Positions 1-7,401 of a stretch of DNA of 53,845 nt are shown in pieces. This stretch comes from a virus. A program made the translations under genes and the position numbers. The stretch is taken from positions 1 through 53,845 of IMG/VR virus record IMGVR_UViG_3300042486_000458. One strand, written 5' to 3'. The notes beneath the pieces are model-generated. The model ran no database searches and was not told the origin of the DNA. It saw only the letters and a program-made list of their open reading frames with translations. The stretch's first letter is position 1. Each line of letters opens with the position of its first letter.

Positions 1-276
1 TGCTACATACGCTGCTACAGACGCTGCTACATACGCTGCTACATACGCTGCTACACGCGATGCTACAGACGCTGCTACATACGCTGCTACACGCGATGCT
101 ACACGCGATGCTACAGACGCTGCTACATACGCTGCTACACGCGATGCTACACACGCTGCTACAGACGCTGCTACACGCGATGCTACATACGCTGCTACAC
201 ACGCTGCTACAGACGCTGCTACACGCGATGCTACATACGCTGCTACAGACGCTGCTACATACGCTGCTACAGACGC
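1..276 (+). repeat. 12-bp tandem repeat, 23 units (left end)
   Basis: There are twenty-three perfect-length units of TGCTAC followed by one of four hexamers (ATACGC, AGACGC, ACGCGA, ACACGC). They are in frame with the gene and encode A-T-Y-A, A-T-D-A, A-T-R-D and A-T-H-A. The only differences between units change an amino acid; the GCT and ACA codons never vary. The first 120 bases equal 53670-53789, and 133-188 equal 53790-53845. Confidence 0.95.
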
Positions 277-1042
277 TGCTCAATTTGATAGGAAATATAA
301 TAATACAAACTACTATACGGATACATCTGGGTACGTATCTGCTGGTATAGCGTTAGGAGTTGGTAAATTCGGGTTTGAATGCGCTGCGTTATCTTGGCGT
401 ATGTATCAAGGGGGTAATTTTTGGTCAGGATGGGCAGCGTTCCTGTCATTTTTTAAAGATGTTGCCAAACTCCCATTAGATTGTAGTAAATATATTCACT
501 GGGAAAATGCGGCCATACACGGCTCTTTTCGCATTATGCATTCTGATTTCTGTATGGTTTCAGATCGGCCTAGGGTATTAAAACTTGATGACCAAGGACG
601 CGCACATTGCGAAACAGGGCCATACATACAGTGGGCAGACGGTTCAGGTATATATGCATGGCATGGTACGAGAGTGCCAGCTATTTGGATTGAGGATAAA
701 TCATCTTTGACACCTGAAATTGCTTTAACTTGGGAAAATGTAGAGCAACGCAGGGCTGCTTGTGAGATACTTGGTTGGCATAATGTGCTTGAGCATCCTA
801 GCCTAAACCCGAAGATTATTGATACTGATGAACCGCATATCGGTGAGTTAATCGAGGTTGATTTACCTGATGCGCCAAAGCAGCGGTTTCTAAAGGTGCA
901 ATGTGGCACGGGTAGAACATTTGCTTTATCTATAAATGATAGAAAGTATAATACTGCTTTACACGCCAATGCTGCCATAGGTGGATGGAGGCATGATAGC
1001 AACGATGACCCAATGAATTTCATTCCAATGTTTAGAACTTGA
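2..1042 (+). CDS. DUF6745 repeat protein, C-terminal part (continues from 53260)
   Basis: This is the C-terminal part of a gene that begins at 53260 and wraps round the window ends. It opens with 23 copies of a four-residue unit (A-T-Y/D/H-A or A-T-R-D), then from about position 279 a globular domain of roughly 255 residues with the look of DUF6745: motifs RIMHSDFCMVSDRP, a GPYIQWADGS segment and the HGTRVP motif. The frame is open from base 2 with no start needed; an ATG at 401 is internal, because the conserved domain begins well before it. The biochemical role of DUF6745 is unknown to me. The long Ala/Thr linker separates a small N-terminal domain from this domain. It is followed closely by the partner gene at 1069. 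Confidence 0.85.
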   Translation, partial: ATYAATDAATYAATYAATRDATDAATYAATRDATRDATDAATYAATRDATHAATDAATRDATYAATHAATDAATRDATYAATDAATYAATDAAQFDRKYNNTNYYTDTSGYVSAGIALGVGKFGFECAALSWRMYQGGNFWSGWAAFLSFFKDVAKLPLDCSKYIHWENAAIHGSFRIMHSDFCMVSDRPRVLKLDDQGRAHCETGPYIQWADGSGIYAWHGTRVPAIWIEDKSSLTPEIALTWENVEQRRAACEILGWHNVLEHPSLNPKIIDTDEPHIGELIEVDLPDAPKQRFLKVQCGTGRTFALSINDRKYNTALHANAAIGGWRHDSNDDPMNFIPMFRT

Positions 1043-1068
1043 TTTTTAAAACCAAAAGGAGAAGTAAA

Positions 1069-1488
1069 ATGGAAGTAGTAAAATTAACGCATGATATGTT
1101 CAAGTCAGGGCAGCCAATAGCGCAAGGAGAGGCTAGAATATGGCTTAAGCAATACGCACCCAAAAGTGTGCTTGATAAATTAGGAAAACTTAAAAATCTT
1201 CAAGAGCTTAAACTTGAAAACGGTATGCTTATTGTCGCGCATTCCGAATCAGGGCATCACCACGTTCTTGAGCCTGTTGCAAAAAACATGCCCATATCGC
1301 AAGCAGCAAAGCTACTGATTGATGACACGAATGCACTAATTGGTGAATTACAAATAGCAAATGATTGCTACTTGTTGCACCAAAGAGGGCACGATACTCA
1401 TAAAGCGTTTTTATTACCAGCAGGTACGTATGTCAGGTCTTTGGATGAGGAAACTTCTCCGGAAGGCTGGCGCAGAGTGGCTGATTAA
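1069..1488 (+). CDS. Conserved phage protein paired with DUF6745
   Basis: This encodes a 139-residue soluble protein. The start at 1069 is chosen over an upstream ATG at 1039 because an AGGAG Shine-Dalgarno lies 8 bases before it and the upstream ATG falls inside the previous gene. The sequence has an ESGHHHVLEP motif in the middle and a THKAFLLPAGTYVR segment near the C-terminus. I associate this arrangement (GHxH motif, later TH...LPxGxY) with small proteins found directly after DUF6745 genes in other phages, so the two may work together. No catalytic assignment can be made; the histidine-rich motif could bind metal (inference). Confidence 0.7.
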   Translation: MEVVKLTHDMFKSGQPIAQGEARIWLKQYAPKSVLDKLGKLKNLQELKLENGMLIVAHSESGHHHVLEPVAKNMPISQAAKLLIDDTNALIGELQIANDCYLLHQRGHDTHKAFLLPAGTYVRSLDEETSPEGWRRVAD

Positions 1489-1504
1489 GAAAGGAATATA
1501 TATC

Positions 1505-1918
1505 ATGAACTTAGATTTAAAAAACTTAAGCCTTGAACAGTTAGTCGCGGAAGCGAAGGCGGCGAAGGGTATGAAAAAACAATGGGACGATCATTTATCG
1601 TGCGTGTTAAGCGAAATTGTTTTGCGGAACAATGATAGAATAAACGACCAACTCGCGCAAAAAGATGATCCATTCGGTACTGTGCGCGTGGATGATTTGA
1701 AGTTTACCGTTCCGAAGGCTGTTATTTGGGATCAGGAAAAGCTCGCAAGGCTTCATTCTGAAATCAGCAATGCGGGTGATAATCCTGATGAATACATGGC
1801 TGTAAATTACAAAGTGCGGGAAGCTGCGTTTAAGAATTGGCCTACGCATATTCAGGAGTGTTTCGCAGATGCGCGTACTGTGAAGCAAGGAACAATCAAA
1901 CTAGAGCTGGAGGATTAG
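1505..1918 (+). CDS. Hypothetical phage protein
   Basis: A 137-residue charged, soluble protein. The start at 1505 follows a GAAAGGAA ribosome site; the frame is open further upstream but that part overlaps the previous gene. No domain recognised. The residues around a LKFTVPKAVIWDQEKL segment alternate charged and hydrophobic positions. It lies in a tight plus-strand operon, 3 bases before the MazG-like gene. Confidence 0.65.
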   Translation: MNLDLKNLSLEQLVAEAKAAKGMKKQWDDHLSCVLSEIVLRNNDRINDQLAQKDDPFGTVRVDDLKFTVPKAVIWDQEKLARLHSEISNAGDNPDEYMAVNYKVREAAFKNWPTHIQECFADARTVKQGTIKLELED

Positions 1919-1921
1919 TAT

Positions 1922-2314
1922 ATGGACCAAAGAATACCTGATTTATCACAAACAAGATTGGCAGCGGATACATTGCTGGCAGCTTGTCATTTAAGGGCTT
2001 TAAAGGCTGGCTGGTGGAATTCCCTTGAAACAGGCGAGCATATCAGAAGGCCAGTGCCTGAGCTTTTATGCTTGATCCATAGCGAGATTAGTGAAGCTCT
2101 TGAAGGGTATCGCAAGTCTTTGCGTGATGATAAATTACCACATAGGGAAATGCTGGAAGTCGAGCTTGCCGATGCGGTAATACGAATTTTTGATATGGCT
2201 GGCGGCTATGGTTTAGACATAGGCGGCGCGATAGCAGAAAAACTAGAGTACAATAGTAACCGCGAGGATCATAAAGTTGAAAATCGCAAACAACAAAACG
2301 GAAAAAGGATATAG
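1922..2314 (+). CDS. MazG-like nucleotide pyrophosphohydrolase
   Basis: A 130-residue all-helical protein of the MazG/dUTPase-2 NTP-pyrophosphatase type, which hydrolyses (d)NTPs to the monophosphate and pyrophosphate. The metal-binding pattern ExxE followed by ExxD is visible as E55-x-x-E58 in HSEISEALEGYRK and E81-x-x-D84 in EVELADAVIRI. A GGAGG site precedes the ATG, and the previous gene stops 3 bases upstream, so the two are probably translationally coupled. In phages this family is thought to tune nucleotide pools or alarmones. Substrate cannot be told from sequence. Confidence 0.85.
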   Translation: MDQRIPDLSQTRLAADTLLAACHLRALKAGWWNSLETGEHIRRPVPELLCLIHSEISEALEGYRKSLRDDKLPHREMLEVELADAVIRIFDMAGGYGLDIGGAIAEKLEYNSNREDHKVENRKQQNGKRI

Positions 2315-2316
2315 AT

Positions 2317-2490
2317 ATGAGTGACTTGATTGATAAAAAGTTATTGCAACACAAAACAACAGCATTGCTTGAGTTTCTGGGTCAGCAAGATATGACGAGC
2401 GCAGAATGCCAATTGGTTATGGCAACAGCAACTGATTTTATTCGCACTCAAAGTATAAGAGGTTTACTTTTAGGAGGCCATGATGCTTAA
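2317..2490 (+). CDS. Small hypothetical protein
   Basis: A 57-residue protein preceded by an AAAAAGGA ribosome site. It starts 2 bases after the MazG-like gene and its end overlaps the start of the Sak4-like gene. Predicted helical. No known domain seen. Confidence 0.55.
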   Translation: MSDLIDKKLLQHKTTALLEFLGQQDMTSAECQLVMATATDFIRTQSIRGLLLGGHDA

Positions 2491-3259
2491 CATCGAAAAG
2501 CGAAAACCTAAGCCACCAAGGATTTTAATTTATGGTCCTCAAAAGATTGGTAAATCAACATTTGGAGCGGCTGCACCTAATCCAATATTTTTACCGACAG
2601 AAGATGGGCTTGATAACTTGAGTGCGGATTCTTTCCCGCTTGCGAGGGATTGGGCCACGGTTATGAATAATTTAACCGAGTTATGCACAAAAGATCATAG
2701 CTATCAAACACTTGTTGTTGATAGCGTCGATTGGCTTGAGCGTCTTGTCTGGGATCAGGTTGCTAAAGAAAACGGCAAAAAGCAGATTGAGGATATAGGG
2801 TATGGCAAAGGGTATTTGATGGCTATTGATTTATGGCGCGAATACTTGGAAGCCTTGGACTATCTTCGATCTGAAAAGAATATGCTTATCATTCAGATCG
2901 CACATTCCGAAATTAAGCGTTTTGAAAACCCTGAAACAGATGGTTATGATCGGTACGTTATCAAGCTGCATAAAAATGCTGCTTCAGTCCTAATGGAATA
3001 CGCCGAGATTATTCTTTTTGCTAATTACTATGTTGGCGTAAAGAAAAGCAAGAATGGATTTTCCGAAACATCTAAAGCTGTGGGTTCTGGTGAACGTATT
3101 CTTTACACAGAAGAACGACCAGCATTTATTGCAGGGAATAGGTACGACCTACCAACCGAAATTCCATTTGATAAGAATGGAGAGTATTGGAATGTGATAG
3201 CGCAACACGTTCCGTTTTTTAAAGCGCAATTTATTAACGAGGAGACTACAAATGGCTAA
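2483..3259 (+). CDS. Sak4-like ATPase (AAA_24 family, RecA fold)
   Basis: A 258-residue P-loop ATPase. Walker A is GPQKIGKS at residues 18-25 and Walker B is LVVDSVDWLE at about 77-86. A later LIIQIAHSEIKRF strand and KLHKNAASVLMEYAEIILFA segment are typical of phage Sak4/AAA_24 proteins, which act in single-strand annealing recombination and replication. Two ATGs are adjacent (2480, 2483); 2483 is preferred because AGGAGG at 2472-2477 would be too close to the first. It is followed with an 8-base overlap by the DUF669 gene, the usual partner. Confidence 0.85.
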   Translation: MLNIEKRKPKPPRILIYGPQKIGKSTFGAAAPNPIFLPTEDGLDNLSADSFPLARDWATVMNNLTELCTKDHSYQTLVVDSVDWLERLVWDQVAKENGKKQIEDIGYGKGYLMAIDLWREYLEALDYLRSEKNMLIIQIAHSEIKRFENPETDGYDRYVIKLHKNAASVLMEYAEIILFANYYVGVKKSKNGFSETSKAVGSGERILYTEERPAFIAGNRYDLPTEIPFDKNGEYWNVIAQHVPFFKAQFINEETTNG

Positions 3260-3752
3260 ATTATTTGAACCTTTCAATATCGCAGATGTGCCTGAGAATC
3301 AGTACGAACTGATTGCGCCGGGCAAGTATCAGGCAATGATCGTCGCAAACACTTTGAAGGAAAATAAGGCAAAAGACGGTGCTTACTACGAGCTTGAGGT
3401 TTCTATCCAGACGCCAAGCGGAAGTAAAACACTGAAAGAAATGCTGAATATCCAGAACAAGAACGAAACAGCAGTCAGAATTGCGCAGCAAACACTGCGT
3501 GATATTTGTATTGCTTGTAACAAAACTTCTATTCAAGACCTTGATGAAGTCATGAATATCAGGATGCTTGTTAATGTTGTTGTTGAAGGTGTTGGCAAGA
3601 AATATACCGACTCAACAACAGGTGAGGAAAAGGAAAGTAAGGGGCAAAACCGTATTAAGAAATACGAGCCTTACAATGCAAATGCAGCAACACAGCAGGC
3701 GCAGGCTAGCACGCAGGCGACTGATAACCGCCCGATCTGGCAGAAGCGTTAA
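3252..3752 (+). CDS. DUF669 family protein (probable ssDNA-binding)
   Basis: A 166-residue protein with the DUF669 pattern: N-terminal LFEPFNIADVPE, then GKYQAMIVANTLKENKAKDG, YYELEVSIQTPSG, and a C-terminal low-complexity Gln/Ala/Thr tail after a KGQNRIKKYEP segment. In other phages DUF669 genes sit next to Sak4-type ATPases and RecB/Cas4-type nucleases, and are suspected to bind single-stranded DNA. It overlaps the ATPase gene by 8 bases. The function is by family context, not by a visible active site. Confidence 0.8.
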   Translation: MAKLFEPFNIADVPENQYELIAPGKYQAMIVANTLKENKAKDGAYYELEVSIQTPSGSKTLKEMLNIQNKNETAVRIAQQTLRDICIACNKTSIQDLDEVMNIRMLVNVVVEGVGKKYTDSTTGEEKESKGQNRIKKYEPYNANAATQQAQASTQATDNRPIWQKR

Positions 3753-3766
3753 GTAAAAATCAGCCC

Positions 3767-3796
3767 TAAGCATGGCTTAAAACTGCTTATTTTTTT
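3767..3796 (+). terminator. Possible rho-independent terminator
   Basis: TAAGCA at 3767-3772 pairs with TGCTTA at 3784-3789 and is followed by seven T at 3790-3796. The stem is only 6 bp with an 11-base loop, so termination may be partial. It lies in the 56-base gap after the DUF669 gene. Confidence 0.4.
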
Positions 3797-3808
3797 GAGA
3801 GGATAAAA

Positions 3809-4513
3809 ATGTCAGCACCAACACCACGCGATCCTATTCTGGACGCGATTGATGAAATATTGATTAAAGACAACGAGAATCAGCCCAATAGAGATTATAT
3901 CGGGGCTTCCATTGTTGGTGAACCGTGTTCGCGTAAGGTATGGATTAAGTACAATACGCACCATAAGGAAAAAATGAGCGCAGAATCAGTCCGCCGTATC
4001 AATGATGGCCATAGATGTGAGGCCGTAATGGCATCACTACTCAAGCGCGTGCCAAACGTGGAGCTTATAACGCATGATGAGGCTGGGCAGCAATACGGTT
4101 TTAAGAATGGCGTTATGCGCGGTCATTATGATGGCGTTATAAACGGCATTAGAGGACTTTCCACTTGGGCGATATGGGAACACAAGGCAACAAATGAGAA
4201 GAATTTTAACAAGTTGGTAAAACTTGCCTCGAACCTTGAACATATGGCGTTGCAGCAATGGAATCCTGTTTATTACGCACAGGCCGTTGTCAATATGCAC
4301 CATGAGAAGTTGGATTACCATTATATGACAGTATCAACCGCAGGACTGCGTGATTATACCAGCGTATTGACAGAGGCAAACCCGACATTTGCGGAAGGGC
4401 TGATTACGAAGGCAAATAGGCTGGCGACAATGAAAGAGCCACCACAGAAGATTGGCGGTAAGGATTATTTCGGATGTAAGATGTGCTGCTTTTATGAGGT
4501 ATGCCATGCTTAA
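3809..4513 (+). CDS. Cas4/RecB-like PD-(D/E)XK exonuclease
   Basis: A 234-residue nuclease. Visible residues are C40 (IVGEPCSRKVW), D108 (RGHYDGVI), E124 and K126 (IWEHK), Q158 (YYAQAVV) and a C-terminal cysteine group C223, C226/C227 and C232 (FGCKMCCFYEVCHA). This order matches PD-(D/E)XK enzymes of the Cas4/AddB type that carry a four-cysteine iron-sulphur cluster. It probably resects DNA ends for the neighbouring Sak4/DUF669 annealing system. The ATG follows a GAGAGGA site; the gene end overlaps the helicase start by 8 bases. Confidence 0.85.
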   Translation: MSAPTPRDPILDAIDEILIKDNENQPNRDYIGASIVGEPCSRKVWIKYNTHHKEKMSAESVRRINDGHRCEAVMASLLKRVPNVELITHDEAGQQYGFKNGVMRGHYDGVINGIRGLSTWAIWEHKATNEKNFNKLVKLASNLEHMALQQWNPVYYAQAVVNMHHEKLDYHYMTVSTAGLRDYTSVLTEANPTFAEGLITKANRLATMKEPPQKIGGKDYFGCKMCCFYEVCHA

Positions 4514-7103
4514 CTTGCGTTACTATCAGCGCGATGCAGTCGATTCTGCGTGGCGATACTTACAATCCAACCATGGCAATCCGCTGATTGTGATCCCGAC
4601 CGGCGGAGGTAAATCGGCAGTATTATCGAAAATAATAGAAGAGGCAATGCAATACGATCAGGCGCGTATCATTGTCGCCACGCACGTTAAGGAATTGGTG
4701 CAACAGAATTACGAGGAGTATATAGGCTTATCACCTTTTGCGCCTGCGGGTATTTACAGCGCAGGACTAAATCGGCGTGATCATCATGCGCGTATCTTAT
4801 TCGCTGGCATCCAGTCTATTTATAACAAGGCCGAAAAGCTGCAACGCTGCGATTTGCTACTTATTGATGAGTGCCACACTATAGCTCAGAAAGATGATGG
4901 CAGGTGGCGCACGTTTCTAGGCCATATGCAGGCGATTAATAGAGGTATGCGGATTATTGGCCTGACAGCCACACCATACAGACTTGATAGCGGTATGCTT
5001 ACCACAGGCGAGAATAAAATATTTGATGATATTTGCTATGAATACCCGTTGCTCAGAGCAATTGAAGATGGATACTTATGCCCTATCGTGCCGACCACTA
5101 TGGCAACGCGGTATGATTTATCGAATGTGCGGACACTTGGCGGCGATTACAAACAAGATGAACTTGAAGCGGCTTTTAATATTGATGAAAAAACAATGAG
5201 GGCCATTGATGAAATAGAAGCCTACGGACAAGACCGCCGTAGCTGGCTTATATTCGCCGCTGGTAACAATCACGCTTATGCCATACATGAGGAATTAAAG
5301 AAACGTGGCTATCTTGGTGCAGTTGTAACGAAGGATACCAACAATACAGACCGCGATAGAGCAACAGCAGAGATAAAGAATTATAAGATTAGGTATTTGG
5401 TGAATAACAAGGTATTCACAACTGGTTTTAACGCCAAGAATATTGATCTGATTGCCGACTTTGGCGCGACTAAATCCGCTGGTTTACATGTTCAAAAACT
5501 CGGGCGCGGCACGAGAACAATTGGCGCAAATATTGAACAGAGCATTGCGAACGGAAAATCTAATTGTATATCCAGTGGATCTTTAGTTTTGACTAATTAC
5601 GGCCTAATTCCTATTGAAAAAATTACGAAAAATATGAAAGTTTGGGATGGTATTGATTTTGTAAATCACGATGGTATTATATTTCGCGGTGTTAAAGAAT
5701 GCATAAAATATGCTGGTTTAATAGCAACCCCAGATCATAAGGTATTGACAAAAAATGGATGGAAAAGTTTTAAAGAGTGCGCGGACAATAACATTGGAAT
5801 TAGAGTTGCGGAAAAAAATGGGGAAGCAATACAATTTTCTAGAAATATATTCCGATCAGATTCAAGAAAAAAAAGGATCGAAGAGGTCCTATGTTTTAAC
5901 AAAATGCGTTTTGTGCCAAAAGATATCAATGAAGGAATATACGAGTTTAATGATGTCAAAAGCTGGTTGCAGAAAATGTGGGAGAAAAAGAAACAAAAGC
6001 AAGCCAGTTTTTGGTGTTCCAAAATGGTTATGGGGGAGGTGCAATTCAGCGAAGCAGAGGTGTGTAAACAAAAGAAATCAAAGTTACAAAAATTATGGAG
6101 GAAGGGGGGTGCAATTCAAATTTGGGACTGCGAATCATATGGGGAAATATATAATGGAGAACCTTGGGTTAAACGCAGAATTACAAATAGACAGAATAGA
6201 CAACAATGGCCACTACGAGCCCGGAAATTTAAGGCTAGTAAAACCCAAAATAAATATGAACAATCAAAGGACAAGTTTTGGGACAAAAAATATGCACTTA
6301 TTCAGAAAGGAGTACCCGCAGGTAAGATATGCAGACTCTACAATAATAAGACTGTTAAGAATGGGTCTAACTCCTCAAGACATAGAGCATCGCTTTTTCA
6401 ATCTAAAGTCATGCAAACCGAAAGGGAAGTATGGGACATACTCAATTGCGGACCAAGAAATTCTTTCTGTGTTAATGGATTAATTGTTCATAATTGTGTC
6501 TTGCTCGATTTTGCCCGCAACGTGGATTACCACGGGCCACTTGATAAGATACGCGGTAGGGATAAATCATCAAAGGGCGATGCTGATGCACCAGTCAAGG
6601 TTTGTCCGCAGTGCAATCAGGTTTGCTTTGCGGGATTGCGCACATGCTTTAAATGCGGTTATGAATTTCCATTTGATGAGCAGAATAAAATAAGAACGGA
6701 TGGTGGCGATAATGCCATACTATCCACACAGATTGAACCTGAGTGGCATAAGGTTGCAAGTGTCGCGTATGATTTGCACCAGAAGGAAGGTAAAACGCCA
6801 AGTATGCGGGTATCTTATTTTACCTTTAATGGCATATACCGCGAATGGATATGTTTCGAGCATAGCGGATTTGCGAAGAAAAAAGCGCAAACGTGGCACA
6901 TGAACAGGCTTTTTAGAGAGGAAATACCAACAACGATAGATGCGGCTCTAAAGTTAAAGTATCCGAACCCGACCAAAATACTTGTCCTTCAAGATGGAAA
7001 ATACCCACAGATATTGGATTATGATTTTAAAACTTCGACAAATGAAGAAGAAGTTAAAACTTATAGGGGTATGGATGATGATGAAGATTATATCCCGTTT
7101 TAA
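4506..7103 (+). CDS. DEAD/DECH superfamily 2 helicase with intein
   Basis: An 865-residue precursor. The ATG at 4506 is chosen because GAGGT at 4496-4500 precedes it and the open frame back to 4452 overlaps the nuclease gene. N-terminal RYYQRDAVDSAWR is a Q-motif-like region; Walker A PTGGGKS is at residues 31-37, DECH at 121-124, TATPYR at about 154-159, and motif VI GRGTRTIG in the second RecA domain. The frame is interrupted after GKSN by a 310-residue intein (residues 354-663). The extein resumes as CVLLDFARNVDYHGP, then a zinc ribbon (CPQC...CFKCGYEF) and a C-terminal domain. The spliced protein would be 555 residues, normal for phage helicases of this type. It probably unwinds DNA in replication or recombination with the upstream genes. 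Confidence 0.9.
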   Translation: MLNLRYYQRDAVDSAWRYLQSNHGNPLIVIPTGGGKSAVLSKIIEEAMQYDQARIIVATHVKELVQQNYEEYIGLSPFAPAGIYSAGLNRRDHHARILFAGIQSIYNKAEKLQRCDLLLIDECHTIAQKDDGRWRTFLGHMQAINRGMRIIGLTATPYRLDSGMLTTGENKIFDDICYEYPLLRAIEDGYLCPIVPTTMATRYDLSNVRTLGGDYKQDELEAAFNIDEKTMRAIDEIEAYGQDRRSWLIFAAGNNHAYAIHEELKKRGYLGAVVTKDTNNTDRDRATAEIKNYKIRYLVNNKVFTTGFNAKNIDLIADFGATKSAGLHVQKLGRGTRTIGANIEQSIANGKSNCISSGSLVLTNYGLIPIEKITKNMKVWDGIDFVNHDGIIFRGVKECIKYAGLIATPDHKVLTKNGWKSFKECADNNIGIRVAEKNGEAIQFSRNIFRSDSRKKRIEEVLCFNKMRFVPKDINEGIYEFNDVKSWLQKMWEKKKQKQASFWCSKMVMGEVQFSEAEVCKQKKSKLQKLWRKGGAIQIWDCESYGEIYNGEPWVKRRITNRQNRQQWPLRARKFKASKTQNKYEQSKDKFWDKKYALIQKGVPAGKICRLYNNKTVKNGSNSSRHRASLFQSKVMQTEREVWDILNCGPRNSFCVNGLIVHNCVLLDFARNVDYHGPLDKIRGRDKSSKGDADAPVKVCPQCNQVCFAGLRTCFKCGYEFPFDEQNKIRTDGGDNAILSTQIEPEWHKVASVAYDLHQKEGKTPSMRVSYFTFNGIYREWICFEHSGFAKKKAQTWHMNRLFREEIPTTIDAALKLKYPNPTKILVLQDGKYPQILDYDFKTSTNEEEVKTYRGMDDDEDYIPF
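5565..6494 (+). other. Intein in the helicase gene (310 aa)
   Basis: The insertion begins with Cys in CISSGSLVLTNYGLIPIEKI (N-terminal splicing block A), has TPDHKVLT (block B), and ends with VWDILNCGP and VNGLIVHN, followed by Cys as first C-extein residue. These are all the Hint-domain residues needed for class 1 splicing. The junction SN/CVLLDFARN falls in the conserved helicase stretch that in relatives continues from motif VI into LDFA. Between block B and the C-terminal block, roughly 200 residues in this frame are Lys/Gln/Trp-rich and match no endonuclease. That stretch instead carries an HNH gene in another frame (5818-6483). Confidence 0.9.
5818..6483 (+). CDS. HNH homing endonuclease nested in the intein, different frame
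   Basis: A 221-residue protein lying entirely inside the intein but shifted by one base relative to it. It has a zinc-finger-like N-terminus (CVLC at 30-33 and CRKC at 51-54 after a YVLTKC strand), then RCNSAKQRCVNKRNQSYKNYGGRG, and IDRIDNNGHYEPGNLRLVKP with the D/H/N residues of phage HNH enzymes. The frame opens at 5755; the ATG at 5818 gives the usual N-terminus of these enzymes and has a weak GCGGA upstream. The stop at 6481-6483 is 11 bases before the intein end, so its C-terminus overlaps the intein splicing block. It probably cuts intein-less alleles and drives homing (inference). Expression would need its own translation start or a frameshift. Confidence 0.85.
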   Translation: MGKQYNFLEIYSDQIQEKKGSKRSYVLTKCVLCQKISMKEYTSLMMSKAGCRKCGRKRNKSKPVFGVPKWLWGRCNSAKQRCVNKRNQSYKNYGGRGVQFKFGTANHMGKYIMENLGLNAELQIDRIDNNGHYEPGNLRLVKPKINMNNQRTSFGTKNMHLFRKEYPQVRYADSTIIRLLRMGLTPQDIEHRFFNLKSCKPKGKYGTYSIADQEILSVLMD

Positions 7104-7123
7104 AAAATATTTTAAAAAAGATG

Positions 7124-7152
7124 TTGACTGTCCCGTAATAGAGATATATAAA
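7124..7152 (+). promoter_or_regulatory. Sigma70-type promoter
   Basis: TTGACT is at 7124-7129 and TATAAA at 7147-7152 with a 17-base spacer. It lies in the 78-base gap between the helicase and the small-gene operon, on the coding strand of the latter. Confidence 0.65.
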
Positions 7153-7181
7153 AGTTATATAACACAAGGAAAGGATATTTT

Positions 7182-7382
7182 ATGAGAACTTTATTAATGA
7201 TTGCAGGATTGTTGTCAATCGGTCTTGCGATATTTTTAGCGTGGGTTACGCATTGTGCTTGGTGGATTAAGTTACTGATGAATGAGCAGATGGATACCGC
7301 TGGTGAAGGTATTTTGGCCGTATTGGGCACTACCTTCCCCCCAATTGGTGTAATCCATGGGTTTATTTTATGGTTCTCGTAA
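7182..7382 (+). CDS. Small membrane protein
   Basis: A 66-residue protein with two hydrophobic segments: residues 1-21 (LLMIAGLLSIGLAIFLAW) and about 45-65 (GILAVLGTTFPPIGVIHGF). It follows an AAGGAAAGGA ribosome site and is the first gene after the promoter at 7124. Probably an inner-membrane protein of unknown role, possibly host-modifying or exclusion. Confidence 0.65.
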   Translation: MRTLLMIAGLLSIGLAIFLAWVTHCAWWIKLLMNEQMDTAGEGILAVLGTTFPPIGVIHGFILWFS

Positions 7383-7401
7383 TTATTTAAGGAAACACAC
7401 A

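Noticed and set aside
1-276. CRISPR array
   Set aside because: Units are 12 bp, contiguous, with no spacers, and in frame with a gene.
60-350. Open frame of Leu/His/Gln repeats on the plus strand
   Set aside because: It is the 12-bp repeat read in a wrong frame; the DUF6745 frame continues into a conserved domain.
4452-4505. Upstream extension of the helicase
   Set aside because: Overlaps the nuclease C-terminal cysteines; GAGGT places the start at 4506.
5755-6483. HNH frame as a sequencing frameshift of the intein
   Set aside because: The intein frame is open throughout and joins intact N- and C-terminal splicing blocks, so no frameshift is needed; kept as a test in the findings.
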